Positions 36,717-47,095 of a stretch of DNA of 64,000 nucleotides are shown one piece after another. The notes under the pieces are model-generated. The model saw only the letters and a list, made by a program, of their open reading frames with translations. It searched no databases and was not told where the DNA came from. The DNA comes from Ruminococcaceae bacterium AB4001 (lineage in GTDB: Bacteria; Bacillota; Clostridia; Saccharofermentanales; Saccharofermentanaceae): assembly GCA_000621765.1 (NCBI GenBank), contig JHXJ01000007.1, positions 1 through 64,000 on the forward strand. Direction: 5' to 3'. Position 1 is the stretch's first letter; every line of letters starts with the position of its first letter. Position numbers and translations under genes: made by a program.

Positions 36717-39068
36717 ATGACCAAAAAGCCTGAAGAAAAGAAGCGGTTTACGCTGACGATAAAAGATGTCGGAAGCGAGATAGAAGACGTCAGGGTTACC
36801 TGTATAAAGGTCTTCTGCCCGAGGAAGGAGAATAATTTTGTCTCCTTTCTTTGCGACGGGAGGTTTACCGTGGCAGGCAGGTCAAAGGTCGATATCGTCG
36901 AAGGCGGCACGTACATCATCTCCGGCAAGGTAACCGAGTGGAACAACAGACCTCAGGTTACGCTTAAGAAGATCGCTGCCGATGAGAATGCCGGGATCAC
37001 TCCTCTTATTTCATCTTTCCTTGCTGACAACATTGACGGCCTTGGCAAGGCGACAGCTGATGTCATGGCAGAAGAATTCGGTACTGACATCATTAAGGTC
37101 TTAAGTGAGACACCTGAACGTGTAGCTACTGCCGTAAAGGGTCTTTCTCCCGTCAGGGCGGCGGCCATCTGCGATCAGATCACCGAGAATATGGATTTCT
37201 ATTCCCGCGGTCTTGAGGCGAAGCTGATGGGATTCTCACAGCTTCAGATCAAGCGCCTCAATAATCTCGGCTTCCTTGACTGTGAAAAGATCAGGAAAGA
37301 ACCATACTCGCTTATGGGCCACGGAATTGCAGGCTTTGAACTCCTTGACCGTATCGCGATAGGAGAAGGCGTATCTCCTGATGCTACGGAGAGGATAGCT
37401 GCAGCTCTTTATCAGGCGTGCATATATCTTCATGAAGATACCAAATCCACTGCATTGAAGCCTGTCGATGTCAGGAGCAAGGCTTTTGAGTATGCGAACC
37501 GCAGCGAATCAAAGATGACGTCTGAGCAGTTTTCTGCAGTATTCAGAGCTGCTGCCATGCACGCGACAGAAGAGAAAAAGATCGCGATATATAAATACGA
37601 TTCAGGCAAGTGCGCCATTTGCGATGTTGAAGATGAGAATGCGAGATTTGCCACCATGAGCTATTTTGCATCGGAACTTGAGATAGAGCGCCGCATCAAT
37701 AAGATGCTTAAGACAAAGCTCGATCCGCCGCCCAGAGACGTGAGCGACAGGATCATCTGCGATGTCGCAGCAGAGCTCGGAATCATTCCGGACAGGTCCC
37801 AGCTTGAAGCGCTGTATCTTTGTATGTACAGTCCCATCTGCGTTATTACCGGCGGTCCGGGAACAGGAAAGACGACCATAATGGGTATTCTCGGAGAATA
37901 CTTCAGAAGGAATAAGATTTCCTGTCTTTATGCCGCGCCTACCGGCAGGGCTGCAAAGAAACTCTCGGAAGCATGTGGCAGCGAAGCTTCCACCATACAC
38001 AGACTACTGGGCGTAAAGATGTCCATTAATCCGGACGATGAGGATCAGCTTCCTCCAGACAGTTCGGGCCAGTATAACAGCCTGCTCTTTGTGCATGGCA
38101 AGGACAATCCTTTAAGAGCGCGCGTTATAGTCATAGATGAGATGTCCATGGTCGATACCATGCTGTTCAGACATCTTCTTGATGCAGTCGATAAGGGCAC
38201 TTCGATAGTTCTTGTCGGTGACCCTGACCAGCTCTCTTCAGTCGGATGCGGTGAGATCTTAAGCGACCTTCTTTCCTGTATGTCCATCCCTAAGGTCACA
38301 CTAGACGCTCTGCACAGGCAGTCCGACGACAGTACTATCGCTGCAAATGCCAGACTTATTCTTGAAGGAAAAGAACCCCATGGTGATGCTGAAGACTTTG
38401 AGGTCATAAGCTGCAAGAGTGAAGAGGAAGCTCAGGAGGTTATTGCAAGACTTGTTACCGAGCATAAGTTTGAAGATCTCATCTGTCTCACTCCGACCAA
38501 GAACGAAAATGTGGCACTTGGAACGGTACAGCTGAATAAGATGATACAATCACTCGAAGTGAAGGAAGACGACGAGCGTATTCTTAAGAGAGGGCAGAGC
38601 CTTGTCCTTCATATCGGCGATAAGATAATGCAGAACAAAAACGATTACTCGACGGAATGCAAGGACCCGTTCACGGGTGAAGTGATACAGGGCATTTTCA
38701 ACGGCGAGCTCGGAACCGTAACTGACATTGACCCCATAAAAGCTACGGTTACGATAACCTTCGATGAAGGTAAAGTCGCTGTTTATAAAGGCAAGCTTCT
38801 TGAGAACATAGATCTTGCTTACGCAGTTACGGTACACAAGTCACAGGGCTGCGAATTTGACAGGGTTATTATTGCATTGGGGAAGATGAACGCGCTTCTT
38901 TATAAGCGCAACCTTCTTTATACGGCCGTTACAAGAGGCAGAAGGAACGTTACCATAGTCGAATACGACGGAACGCTCGGTAAGTTCTTAAAGGCACCCA
39001 AGAGCGATAAACGGGAGACCTGTCTGAAAGACCTTCTCAAGACAGTTGATTTCAGAAGGAAAGCCTGA
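36717..39068 (+). CDS. recD2: RecD2-type 5'-3' DNA helicase
   Basis: The 783-residue SF1B helicase has an N-terminal OB-like region, helix-hairpin-helix repeats (about 95-190), Walker A GGPGTGKT near 379, Walker B IVIDEMSMVD near 470, and the C-terminal UvrD-like block with AYAVTVHKSQGCEFD and LLYTAVTRGRRN. The long N-terminal extension marks RecD2 rather than RecD of RecBCD. It is expected to act in DNA repair and replication stress. AAGAGG precedes the ATG. Its TGA overlaps the comFC ATG by one base. Confidence 0.94.
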   Translation: MTKKPEEKKRFTLTIKDVGSEIEDVRVTCIKVFCPRKENNFVSFLCDGRFTVAGRSKVDIVEGGTYIISGKVTEWNNRPQVTLKKIAADENAGITPLISSFLADNIDGLGKATADVMAEEFGTDIIKVLSETPERVATAVKGLSPVRAAAICDQITENMDFYSRGLEAKLMGFSQLQIKRLNNLGFLDCEKIRKEPYSLMGHGIAGFELLDRIAIGEGVSPDATERIAAALYQACIYLHEDTKSTALKPVDVRSKAFEYANRSESKMTSEQFSAVFRAAAMHATEEKKIAIYKYDSGKCAICDVEDENARFATMSYFASELEIERRINKMLKTKLDPPPRDVSDRIICDVAAELGIIPDRSQLEALYLCMYSPICVITGGPGTGKTTIMGILGEYFRRNKISCLYAAPTGRAAKKLSEACGSEASTIHRLLGVKMSINPDDEDQLPPDSSGQYNSLLFVHGKDNPLRARVIVIDEMSMVDTMLFRHLLDAVDKGTSIVLVGDPDQLSSVGCGEILSDLLSCMSIPKVTLDALHRQSDDSTIAANARLILEGKEPHGDAEDFEVISCKSEEEAQEVIARLVTEHKFEDLICLTPTKNENVALGTVQLNKMIQSLEVKEDDERILKRGQSLVLHIGDKIMQNKNDYSTECKDPFTGEVIQGIFNGELGTVTDIDPIKATVTITFDEGKVAVYKGKLLENIDLAYAVTVHKSQGCEFDRVIIALGKMNALLYKRNLLYTAVTRGRRNVTIVEYDGTLGKFLKAPKSDKRETCLKDLLKTVDFRRKA

Positions 39069-39877
39069 TGTGCGCTTTCCGCCACACATCACGCAGGAAT
39101 ATCATTTCACAGGAGATAAGAGAGACGTTGACGGGGGCCGTGGATCTTATCCTTCCGTTTAAGTGTGCCGTCTGCGGAAACGTATCTGATACAAAAGACC
39201 GGTTTGGAGATTACGACAGGCTATATCAGGAACTTTACGGGAAAGAACCTGAGCTTCACATCTGCGGTAAATGCCTTTCTGAATTTACTGCGTGCGAAGA
39301 GATCAGAAGGTGGCTGTTATGTCTTTCGGAACCGGTCGAAAACGATCCCGTTCCGGGACTGCCTTTATATACGCCTTTTGCATACACCGGAATAGCGGAA
39401 AAATGCATTCCGAAGATCAAGTTCGGTAAACAGATAGAGCTTGCAAGATTCTTCGGATGCGTAATGGGTTCGCTTCTTGCAAAAGACGGGATCTGCGCAG
39501 ATCTGATGGTTCCTGTCCCGTTATCATCTTCCAGGCTTGAAGAGCGGGGTTTTAACCAGGCAGGTGAGATAGCTTATCCTGTCGCAAGATTGAATGGAAT
39601 ACCTTATGCTGAAGACTGTCTCATAAGAACGAGAGATACAAAAAGACAGTCTGAGATAGATAACAGATTCAAGAGAGCATCCAACATGAAAGGTGCCTTT
39701 TCCGTGAGCAGTGAATGGGACGTAACAGGACTTACCATTGCCGTCGTTGATGATGTCGTAACAACAGGTTCTACGCTTCACGAAGCTGCTGCCGCTCTTA
39801 AGAAAGCAGGGGCTGCAGATGTTCTGTGCATTGCGTTTGCAGGCAACAGGACAGTTAAGAATGCAGAGCCTTTCTAA
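39068..39877 (+). CDS. comFC: ComF-family phosphoribosyltransferase-like competence protein
   Basis: The 269-residue protein has an N-terminal zinc-finger-like part with two CxxC pairs (CAVC and CGKC) and a C-terminal PRTase fold with the PRPP-loop VVDDVVTTGSTL. ComFC proteins are needed for natural transformation in several Firmicutes and act on imported single-stranded DNA. It is coupled to recD2. Unlike comEA and the Tad operon, no TTGTCG repeat array lies before this operon. Confidence 0.86.
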   Translation: MCAFRHTSRRNIISQEIRETLTGAVDLILPFKCAVCGNVSDTKDRFGDYDRLYQELYGKEPELHICGKCLSEFTACEEIRRWLLCLSEPVENDPVPGLPLYTPFAYTGIAEKCIPKIKFGKQIELARFFGCVMGSLLAKDGICADLMVPVPLSSSRLEERGFNQAGEIAYPVARLNGIPYAEDCLIRTRDTKRQSEIDNRFKRASNMKGAFSVSSEWDVTGLTIAVVDDVVTTGSTLHEAAAALKKAGAADVLCIAFAGNRTVKNAEPF

Positions 39878-39944
39878 TTTAACTACTTGTCTCACGGTAT
39901 AAGAAATCCGGAGCCAAAGACTTCCCGGGAAACTGAATACGGCA

Positions 39945-39974
39945 TTCACAAATCACTTCTCAAAAATGTATAAT
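39945..39974 (+). promoter_or_regulatory. promoter for the solute-binding lipoprotein
   Basis: TTCACA (39945-39950) and TATAAT (39969-39974) are 18 bp apart, 37 bases before the gene. Confidence 0.55.
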
Positions 39975-40011
39975 GGAATCGGGATAATAAGAATAAAGCG
40001 GGGAATTAAAT

Positions 40012-42399
40012 ATGGGAAAAATCAAGCCTGTATCTATTGCCGTTGTCGTCGTTATGCTCATAACGGCTCTGGCATCATGTACTTCCGTAAAGAAGAGCAC
40101 CAATGTGATCAAAGAAGATGATCCCTGGTATACAACGACCAGGATCAAGCTGGAGAAGCACATTGGCGAAAACGACCAGGTGGGGGATTATGTCATTTGC
40201 ACGTGTGATGACTGCTTCTTCTACGCCTTTTGTTATACCGGTGACAATTGGGCTTCGACGACAACGAGACTTGATGCCTATGATTACCAGGGAAATCTGA
40301 TCAGCAGTACGAAGCTTACTTGTCCGGAACTCGATGGTTTCCATATAGGAAGGATATACTCCCTTAGTGCTGCTCCTGACGGAAAGACCATTGAGGCGAT
40401 CTTATATTTCAACTCGGCCAATATGCATGCTCACGCCTTTGCAAGTATCGATACCGGGACCGGGATCATATCGGAAATCAAAGATGCTAACAGCGGTGCT
40501 GCTGAAAAAGCAAGAAAGCCCGGCAGCGCCACAGGCACGATAACTGGTATAGGGGATTATGCTGTCGCGGTCCTTGATTCTTCAAATGGTGCGAATCCTG
40601 TTTATCAGCTGCTTTTGTATAAGGATAAGGAGTTTGTTGCTGAACTTGATCTGTCGACGATAGGTCTCAGACATTTGCTGGACGGCTTTTCGATAGATCC
40701 GTCTTCCAATTCAATTTATGCCGCTGGTTTGGAAAAGGATAATATCATCACTATGGAATTTGACCTTGGGAACGGTCATCTTAAGAACAAAAGTGTTTAT
40801 AAGTCTTCGGATGACAATGAGATCAATTTAGCTGAATTCGTTGCAACAGCTAAAGGAGATCTGTGCAAGATCGATTCATTGGGAAACATAATGAAGGTTG
40901 ATGTCACAACGATGAAACCTGAAACGGTGATCGATACCAACTCGTATTCGCCGATGTTCTTTTCGCCTGATACTGACGAGCATTACAGTGGCTCAGAGAT
41001 CATCAGCTGTACTGAAGAAAGAACGGTCATCCTTGATAGCGAGACAACTATGTATGGAATTACCGACTGGAATTCCGAGCAGTATGCCAGGGTTCTGACA
41101 AAGAGCGAAAAGAATCCTAATGCCGGCAAGGAAATCATAGAACTTGCACTGCCTTTAGATTCAGGTCTTTCAGATTATCTTGCCCGGACGATCTATGAGT
41201 TTAACAAGTCAGATGAAGAATATTACGTAAGACTGTGGAGCAAGTATAAGACCGGATTTGACGTAGGACGCGGCATAAGCATTATTGATGAAGATGATGA
41301 GAAAATGTACCAGATGATCCAGGACCTTAAAGGTGATGAGGCCCCTGACCTTGCCATCGGCATACAGAATAATTACGTTATGCGTGATGAAGTCTTTATG
41401 GACCTGTCGGATTTCCTTGAGCCTGAGGTTATGGAGAAACAGTACGGGAATATCATCGAAGCGGGAAGAATAAACGGCAAGCTGTATTTCCTTCCGGTGA
41501 CGATCCAGATCGAAGGTCTTGTTACAAATGCGGATCTGATAGATGAAGGCGCCGTCGGGATTACTTTTGAAGATTTCGACAGGCTGATAAAAGAAGACAT
41601 GAACGGTTTTTCTCCATACGATTATCCGTATTCGGATTTCTATAACAAGCTTTCATTTTTCCTTTCGTGTATAGATACCAAGAGCGCCATCGAGGGTGAG
41701 ACAGTTGATTTCGGAACAGACCAGTTCCGTAAGGCTGCGGAATATGCAAAGGAAAACTTTGTGTACGATGATTTAGGCAGCACGCCGGAGCAAGACTACA
41801 ATTTTGAATATAACAGGAACAGAGGCGAATGCTATTATCAGAAAACAGATAATTTCCTTGACTTTATTCACGGCTGCTACGGACAGGACGGTCATTATGT
41901 CATTATCGGAACACCTTCAGTCGATGCATCCGGCCCGAGATTCAAGGCCATTGAGACTATATCCGTATCTGCAACCACGGATGTGGAAGCCGGCTGCAGG
42001 AAGTTCATCAATTATCTGTTCTCGGGTACGGCTTACGATTCGACTGACTGCGAATTCTGGCAGACAGTAACGAACAAGGAAATCATGCGCAAGAATGTCG
42101 GGACGCTCTGTCTCCTTAACAATAGGGCAGAAGATCTGTTGTTAGCTGCTAAAGCCAGCGGAGCGGTTATGCAGACAGAAGGATCGGAAAAAACCAGCGG
42201 CTATAAGTACGCTACTGATGATATGTGTGAAAGCTTCCTGAACAGTCTTTCGACCATTTCAACCTATTATTACGAGGACAAAAAGATCATACAGTTTGTG
42301 TCTGAAGAACTTGCCCCGTTCTATGCCGGAGACCGTTCTCTTGACGACGCTGTAAAGTACCTGAATGACAGGACGTACAAATATATCAGGGAGATGTAA
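40012..42399 (+). CDS. large lipoprotein with a solute-binding-protein-like C-terminal half
   Basis: The 795-residue protein has a lipobox ending at Cys23 (ALASC), so it is exported and lipid-anchored. Residues about 50-360 are beta-rich and may form a propeller-like domain. The second half resembles extracellular solute-binding proteins (EAPDLAIGIQNNYVM, NGKLYFLPVTIQIEGLVTNADLI and the following helices). No permease or ATPase gene is next to it, so the transport partner, if any, is elsewhere, or it may be a sensor. GGGGAATTAAAT precedes the ATG. Confidence 0.72.
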   Translation: MGKIKPVSIAVVVVMLITALASCTSVKKSTNVIKEDDPWYTTTRIKLEKHIGENDQVGDYVICTCDDCFFYAFCYTGDNWASTTTRLDAYDYQGNLISSTKLTCPELDGFHIGRIYSLSAAPDGKTIEAILYFNSANMHAHAFASIDTGTGIISEIKDANSGAAEKARKPGSATGTITGIGDYAVAVLDSSNGANPVYQLLLYKDKEFVAELDLSTIGLRHLLDGFSIDPSSNSIYAAGLEKDNIITMEFDLGNGHLKNKSVYKSSDDNEINLAEFVATAKGDLCKIDSLGNIMKVDVTTMKPETVIDTNSYSPMFFSPDTDEHYSGSEIISCTEERTVILDSETTMYGITDWNSEQYARVLTKSEKNPNAGKEIIELALPLDSGLSDYLARTIYEFNKSDEEYYVRLWSKYKTGFDVGRGISIIDEDDEKMYQMIQDLKGDEAPDLAIGIQNNYVMRDEVFMDLSDFLEPEVMEKQYGNIIEAGRINGKLYFLPVTIQIEGLVTNADLIDEGAVGITFEDFDRLIKEDMNGFSPYDYPYSDFYNKLSFFLSCIDTKSAIEGETVDFGTDQFRKAAEYAKENFVYDDLGSTPEQDYNFEYNRNRGECYYQKTDNFLDFIHGCYGQDGHYVIIGTPSVDASGPRFKAIETISVSATTDVEAGCRKFINYLFSGTAYDSTDCEFWQTVTNKEIMRKNVGTLCLLNNRAEDLLLAAKASGAVMQTEGSEKTSGYKYATDDMCESFLNSLSTISTYYYEDKKIIQFVSEELAPFYAGDRSLDDAVKYLNDRTYKYIREM

Positions 42400-42417
42400 A
42401 AGCAAAGGAGGCTTGTT

Positions 42418-43470
42418 TTAGCCTGCAACTCCCAATACTCTCAGCAGTGTTGCAGTAAAGACATAGATGAAGTCGATCATGCCGGCTGCGAGTACGAGGA
42501 CGAGCCAAACGCGCTTAACGCTGAACTTCCTGTTCTTACGGAGTTCGTCGTGCAGCGGTGTGGTTATGCTCTTAAAGAGAATGATCTTTTTCTTGGTAAG
42601 TCTTCCGACTGTTATCTTCAGGATGGAGATACCGCCGTCGCAAAGGAAGGGGAGACCTACGATCAGATAAAGGAAAGGTACTCTGCAATATACAAGGAAG
42701 AATGCGATGAAAAGTCCCAATGACCTGGATCCGGCATCGCCCATGAGCATTTTCGACGGATTGAAGTTGAAAAGAAGATAAGCCAGAAGGCAGGGAACGA
42801 ATATTACAGTCAGTATGATCGTGTTTCTGTCCGGCAGAGCGCCTGCCATGAATCCCATAAGGAAGGTGGTAAATACGGCCAGAACGGAAAGCGAGCCGGA
42901 AAGGCCGTCAATGCCGTCTGTAGCGTTAGTTGCATTGATAGAGACAATGAAAAGGATCACCGTGAGGATATAGAAGAGCACGGGGTTGATATCAATGAAA
43001 GCGCCGGTCAAAGAGATGTAGACGCGTGTGCCGAAGAAGTGGAGGCAGAAGAATGCTGCGATCAGGGAGATAACAACGTCGAGAGCTCCCTTGATGTATT
43101 CGTTCCAGGGCTTTGCAGACCTGTCGTCAAGCCAGCCCGTTACCATCTCGGCCAGAATGGCAATAAGGCCGAAGCCTAATCCGGTTACATAGTTTCCGCT
43201 CTCGAAAACGCCCTTGTCAGATACAACAGGGTTAAAGCAGAAGCACAGAACAGCTGATAAAGCCAGAAATACCAGGATGAAATAGAACCCTACGCCGGTA
43301 GGTTTTCCGATATTGACTTCGGCGCCCTGGGCAAATTTGCGGCCGCGGTCGTGCCCCATGAGGATTTTCTCGCCGGGCAGGAATTTTAAGAGTATAAGTG
43401 TAATGGCAAAGCCTGCAACACAGCCGGCTGCCAGTTTGATTATGAAATCCATTAAATCAACCTCGCTCAT
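42418..43470 (-). CDS. MraY-type polyprenyl-phosphate sugar-phosphate transferase
   Basis: The 350-residue membrane protein has about ten helices and the family motifs: GWLDDRSAK (metal-binding DD), NATDGIDGLSGSL, and MLMGDAGSRSLG. A loop reading TPLHDELRKNRKFS lies where MraY has its His-rich loop. MraY makes lipid I for peptidoglycan; length fits. It stands alone, not in a cell-division cluster, so it could be the only mraY or a paralogue using another nucleotide sugar. Its start is well separated from the divergent argS. Confidence 0.82.
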   Translation of the reverse strand: MSEVDLMDFIIKLAAGCVAGFAITLILLKFLPGEKILMGHDRGRKFAQGAEVNIGKPTGVGFYFILVFLALSAVLCFCFNPVVSDKGVFESGNYVTGLGFGLIAILAEMVTGWLDDRSAKPWNEYIKGALDVVISLIAAFFCLHFFGTRVYISLTGAFIDINPVLFYILTVILFIVSINATNATDGIDGLSGSLSVLAVFTTFLMGFMAGALPDRNTIILTVIFVPCLLAYLLFNFNPSKMLMGDAGSRSLGLFIAFFLVYCRVPFLYLIVGLPFLCDGGISILKITVGRLTKKKIILFKSITTPLHDELRKNRKFSVKRVWLVLVLAAGMIDFIYVFTATLLRVLGVAG

Positions 43471-43609
43471 AAGGTTTAAGCAACATCTGAATTATACATT
43501 AACGGCAAATCTAATAAAAATGTGAAATAGTTCAATAAAATGCCCCTATCTGCTCGTCAGTATTGGCCAAATATGTTAAGATATTCACTCACAATAAGGA
43601 GTAAAAGAT

Positions 43610-45355
43610 ATGGATTACAAAGATTTGATCGCAACAAACTTAAGTGAATGCACCGGCCTCGATAAAGAGCAGGTATTGGGCCTCATAGAGATACCGCCGA
43701 AGCTTGAACTCGGTGATTATGCCTTCCCGTGTTTTGTTCTGGCCAAGACTCTTCATAAGGCTCCGCCCATGATCGCCAATGAGCTTAAGGACTCTCCTGA
43801 GCTCGTAAAAGGCTTTGACGGCGCTGTTACTGTAGATACGGCAGGTCCTTACATCAATTTCAGGATCGACAAGGGCATTCTCGCGAAGAGCGTCATCTCT
43901 GAGATCATCGAAGCAGGCGACCAGTACGGCAATAAGAACATCGGCGAGGGCAAGAATGTCATCATCGAGTTCTCATCCCCTAATATCGCTAAGCCTTTCC
44001 ACGTAGGTCATGCTTTCACGACGATCTTAGGCAATTCACTTTCAAATATCTATTCAAGACTCGGCTATAACGTTATCAGGTTCAATCACCTGGGCGATTA
44101 CGGCACACAGTTCGGTAAGCTCATCACGGCTTACAGGCTCTGGGGAGACGAAGCAGCAATGCAGGAGAACCCCATTGACGAGCTTACGAGGATCTACGTT
44201 AAGTTCCACGACGAGTGCAAGGTCTCTTCAGAGCGCGAAAAGGAGCTCGAAGACACTGCAAGAGATAATTTCAGGAAGCTCGAAGAGGGCGAACCTGAGG
44301 AAGTTGCCCTCTGGAAGCGCTTCAGGGATCTGAGCCTTGACGTTTTCGAGAAGACATACAAGAGAATGGGCATCAGGTTCGATAACTACAATGGTGAGTC
44401 GTTCTATTCTTCAAGGATCGATTCTGTCGTAAATATGCTCGAGGAGAAGGGACTTCTCGAAGAGAGCGAAGGCGCAAAGGTCGTTAAGCTCGATGACGAA
44501 GGTCTCCCGCCGTGCCTTGTGGTTAAGAGCGACGGTACCACGATCTATGCTTCAAGAGACCTGGCAGCGATCCTCTACAGACACGAGGAGTTCAATTTCT
44601 ATAAGAATATCTACGTTGTCGGACTTCCGCAGCAGCTTCACTTCAAGCAGGTTTTCGCTGTCCTTAAAAAGGCCGGCTACGACTTTGCCGATGACTGCGT
44701 ACACGTAGGCTTCGGACTTTTGAAGTTCAAGGATAACACCGCATTCTCAACACGTGCGGGCAACATCATCAAGCTCGATGAATTCCTTGATAAGGCAACG
44801 GAAAAGACAGCTGAGATCATCAGGAAGAACAGTGAGCTCAGAGGCGGCGACATGACCGATGAGCAGATCGCCCAGGTTTCCGAAGTCGTCGGACTCGGAG
44901 CAGTTACTTACACATACCTCAAGTCCGGAAGAGAGAAGGACATCTACTTCGACTGGTCAGACATGCTCGATTTCGAAGGCGATACAGCACCTTACCTTAT
45001 CTACACATATGCCAGGATCAAGTCGATCCTCCGCAAGGCTGCAGACCAGGGTCTTACGGGTTCTGTTGAGAATGCTGATAAGCTCACCGCTGAAGATGAG
45101 TATGCAGTCATCAGGAGCCTTGCTGATTTCAATGATGCGGTAATAAAGGCTGCAGAGAGCTATGAGCCTTTCATGATCTCACGTCAGATCGCGCTTATCG
45201 CAAGGAATTTCAACCGCTTCTACAATAACTCGAGGATCTTAAATGCAGATTCCGATGAGATCAGGGACGCACGCCTTAAGCTCTGCGAAGCTGTTGCAGA
45301 CTGCCTTAAGTCTGGCCTTGATATGCTCGGAATCGGCGTCGTCGAGAAGATGTAA
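43610..45355 (+). CDS. argS: arginyl-tRNA synthetase
   Basis: ArgRS charges tRNA-Arg. The 581-residue class I enzyme has the N-terminal Add-1 domain, the HIGH-equivalent HVGH in FSSPNIAKPFHVGHAFT, the region FSTRAGNIIKLDE typical of ArgRS enzymes lacking a canonical KMSKS, and the DALR anticodon-binding domain at the end. AATAAGGAG precedes the ATG. pepF begins 19 bases downstream, so an operon is likely. Confidence 0.96.
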   Translation: MDYKDLIATNLSECTGLDKEQVLGLIEIPPKLELGDYAFPCFVLAKTLHKAPPMIANELKDSPELVKGFDGAVTVDTAGPYINFRIDKGILAKSVISEIIEAGDQYGNKNIGEGKNVIIEFSSPNIAKPFHVGHAFTTILGNSLSNIYSRLGYNVIRFNHLGDYGTQFGKLITAYRLWGDEAAMQENPIDELTRIYVKFHDECKVSSEREKELEDTARDNFRKLEEGEPEEVALWKRFRDLSLDVFEKTYKRMGIRFDNYNGESFYSSRIDSVVNMLEEKGLLEESEGAKVVKLDDEGLPPCLVVKSDGTTIYASRDLAAILYRHEEFNFYKNIYVVGLPQQLHFKQVFAVLKKAGYDFADDCVHVGFGLLKFKDNTAFSTRAGNIIKLDEFLDKATEKTAEIIRKNSELRGGDMTDEQIAQVSEVVGLGAVTYTYLKSGREKDIYFDWSDMLDFEGDTAPYLIYTYARIKSILRKAADQGLTGSVENADKLTAEDEYAVIRSLADFNDAVIKAAESYEPFMISRQIALIARNFNRFYNNSRILNADSDEIRDARLKLCEAVADCLKSGLDMLGIGVVEKM

Positions 45356-45374
45356 AGCTTAGAAAGGTAAACGC

Positions 45375-47087
45375 ATGGATAATACAGCGAACAGCCAGGT
45401 ACCGGATTTTAAGGATCTTAAGTATACGAGACCGGATCTGGACAAGTTCACGGAAACGGTAAGGAACGTAAGACTGAGGCTCATGACCGCCAAGACGATC
45501 GAAGCGGCAGATGAGGCTCTGGGCGAATATGAGATCGCCATAAGTTCGTTCGATACGCAGTATGCACTCTGTCAGATACTGCACGACCTCGATACATCCA
45601 ATGAATTCTATAACAAGGAAATGGAGTTCTTTGACGAAGCAGGAGCCAGGGTGCAGGAACTCTCTTCGGCCGTTCTGTCAGGACTCCTTACCGCGCCCTG
45701 TGCCGACTCTTTAAAGGTCAAGTACGGCCCCATGATCTTCCGCAAGGCCAAGAACCAGAAGGAGATAATCTCCAGCGAAGTCTTAGACGATCTTACGGAA
45801 GAATCAAGACTTGAGAACGAGTATTCCCAGAAGCAGTCGGAGGCTGAGATCCCGCTCGGAAAGAAGACTCTCAATCTTAGTCTTATCCAGCCTTTCCTCG
45901 AATCCACGGACAGGGATGTCAGAAGGAATGCGCATTCCGCTCTTGACGCTTACTATATGTCGCGTAAAGAGACCTATGACAAGATCTACGACGATCTCGT
46001 CAAGGTGAGGACGTCTGCTGCGAGAAAACTCGGATACAAGAATTTTACCGAACTCGGTTACAAGCGTATGGAGCGCTACGATTATACAAGGGAAGATGTT
46101 GCTTCCTTCAGGGAAAACATCAAGAGATACATCGTTCCGCTCACAACCCAGATAAGGAAACTTCAGGAGGAAAGACTTCAGGTCGATGAACTGATGTTCC
46201 ATGACCTGCCTGTCCTTTTCGCAGAAGGCAATCCTGCTCCTGTCGTAAGCAAGGAGACTTACAAAGATGCGGCAGGCAAATTCTTCAGGACCATGTTCGG
46301 CGCTACACCGAGCTTCTTCGACGTCCTTACAGATCACGGATATACGGATCTTCTGTCCCGTCCGCTTAAATCGACCGGCGGATACTGCATGTATCTTGAA
46401 GATTACTGCATTCCTTTTATCTTCATGAACGGAAACGGTACATTTGATGACGTTGCGACAGTGATACATGAGGGAGGACATGCGTATGCTGCGCTCGCAG
46501 GTGCCGAATCTTCGCCTTTTGTAGAATGCCTGTCACCGACGCTTGAGACATGCGAGATCCATTCCACATCCATGGAATACATGTCATATCCTTTTATGAA
46601 TATTTTCTATGGCAAGATGGCTGAGCAGTACTGCGAACTTCACATGACCGACGGACTGTTATTCCTTCCGTACGGATGCATGGTCGATGAGTTCCAGCAT
46701 ATCGTTTATGATAATCCTGACATGACTCCGGAAGAACGTCATCAGGCATGGAAGAAACTTGAAGAGACCTATCAGCCCTTTATCCGTTACGATGAGAATG
46801 ACACGCCTTTCCATGCAATGGGCGGCGCCTGGATGAAGAAAGACCATATCTTTACGACACCTTTCTACTATATCGATTATTGTCTTTCCCAGATCTGTGC
46901 ACTCGAACTCTGGGATGAGTCCAGGACGGATATCAAGGTCGCTCTCGAAAAGTACAATACACTCTGCCAGTTGGGCGGAAGCGACACATTCCTGAATCTC
47001 ATTAAGCGTTCAGGACTTGAATCTCCGTTCGATGTTGACGTTATCAAGCGCCTGGCATATAAGTGTGCTGATTTTCTTAATTTGTAG
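45375..47087 (+). CDS. pepF: M3-family oligoendopeptidase (PepF-like)
   Basis: This zinc metallopeptidase should cleave short peptides in the cytoplasm. The 570 residues include the M3 signature HEGGHAYA (HExxH), followed by the third zinc ligand region with ETCEIHSTSMEYMSYP. No signal peptide is present. It lies between argS and the RsmF-like gene with short gaps of 19 and 8 bases. The exact peptide specificity cannot be read. Confidence 0.9.
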   Translation: MDNTANSQVPDFKDLKYTRPDLDKFTETVRNVRLRLMTAKTIEAADEALGEYEIAISSFDTQYALCQILHDLDTSNEFYNKEMEFFDEAGARVQELSSAVLSGLLTAPCADSLKVKYGPMIFRKAKNQKEIISSEVLDDLTEESRLENEYSQKQSEAEIPLGKKTLNLSLIQPFLESTDRDVRRNAHSALDAYYMSRKETYDKIYDDLVKVRTSAARKLGYKNFTELGYKRMERYDYTREDVASFRENIKRYIVPLTTQIRKLQEERLQVDELMFHDLPVLFAEGNPAPVVSKETYKDAAGKFFRTMFGATPSFFDVLTDHGYTDLLSRPLKSTGGYCMYLEDYCIPFIFMNGNGTFDDVATVIHEGGHAYAALAGAESSPFVECLSPTLETCEIHSTSMEYMSYPFMNIFYGKMAEQYCELHMTDGLLFLPYGCMVDEFQHIVYDNPDMTPEERHQAWKKLEETYQPFIRYDENDTPFHAMGGAWMKKDHIFTTPFYYIDYCLSQICALELWDESRTDIKVALEKYNTLCQLGGSDTFLNLIKRSGLESPFDVDVIKRLAYKCADFLNL

Positions 47088-47095
47088 AGGATAAG

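Noticed and set aside
45804-46481. 225-codon minus-strand frame
   Set aside because: Fully inside pepF, whose family motifs prove the plus strand.
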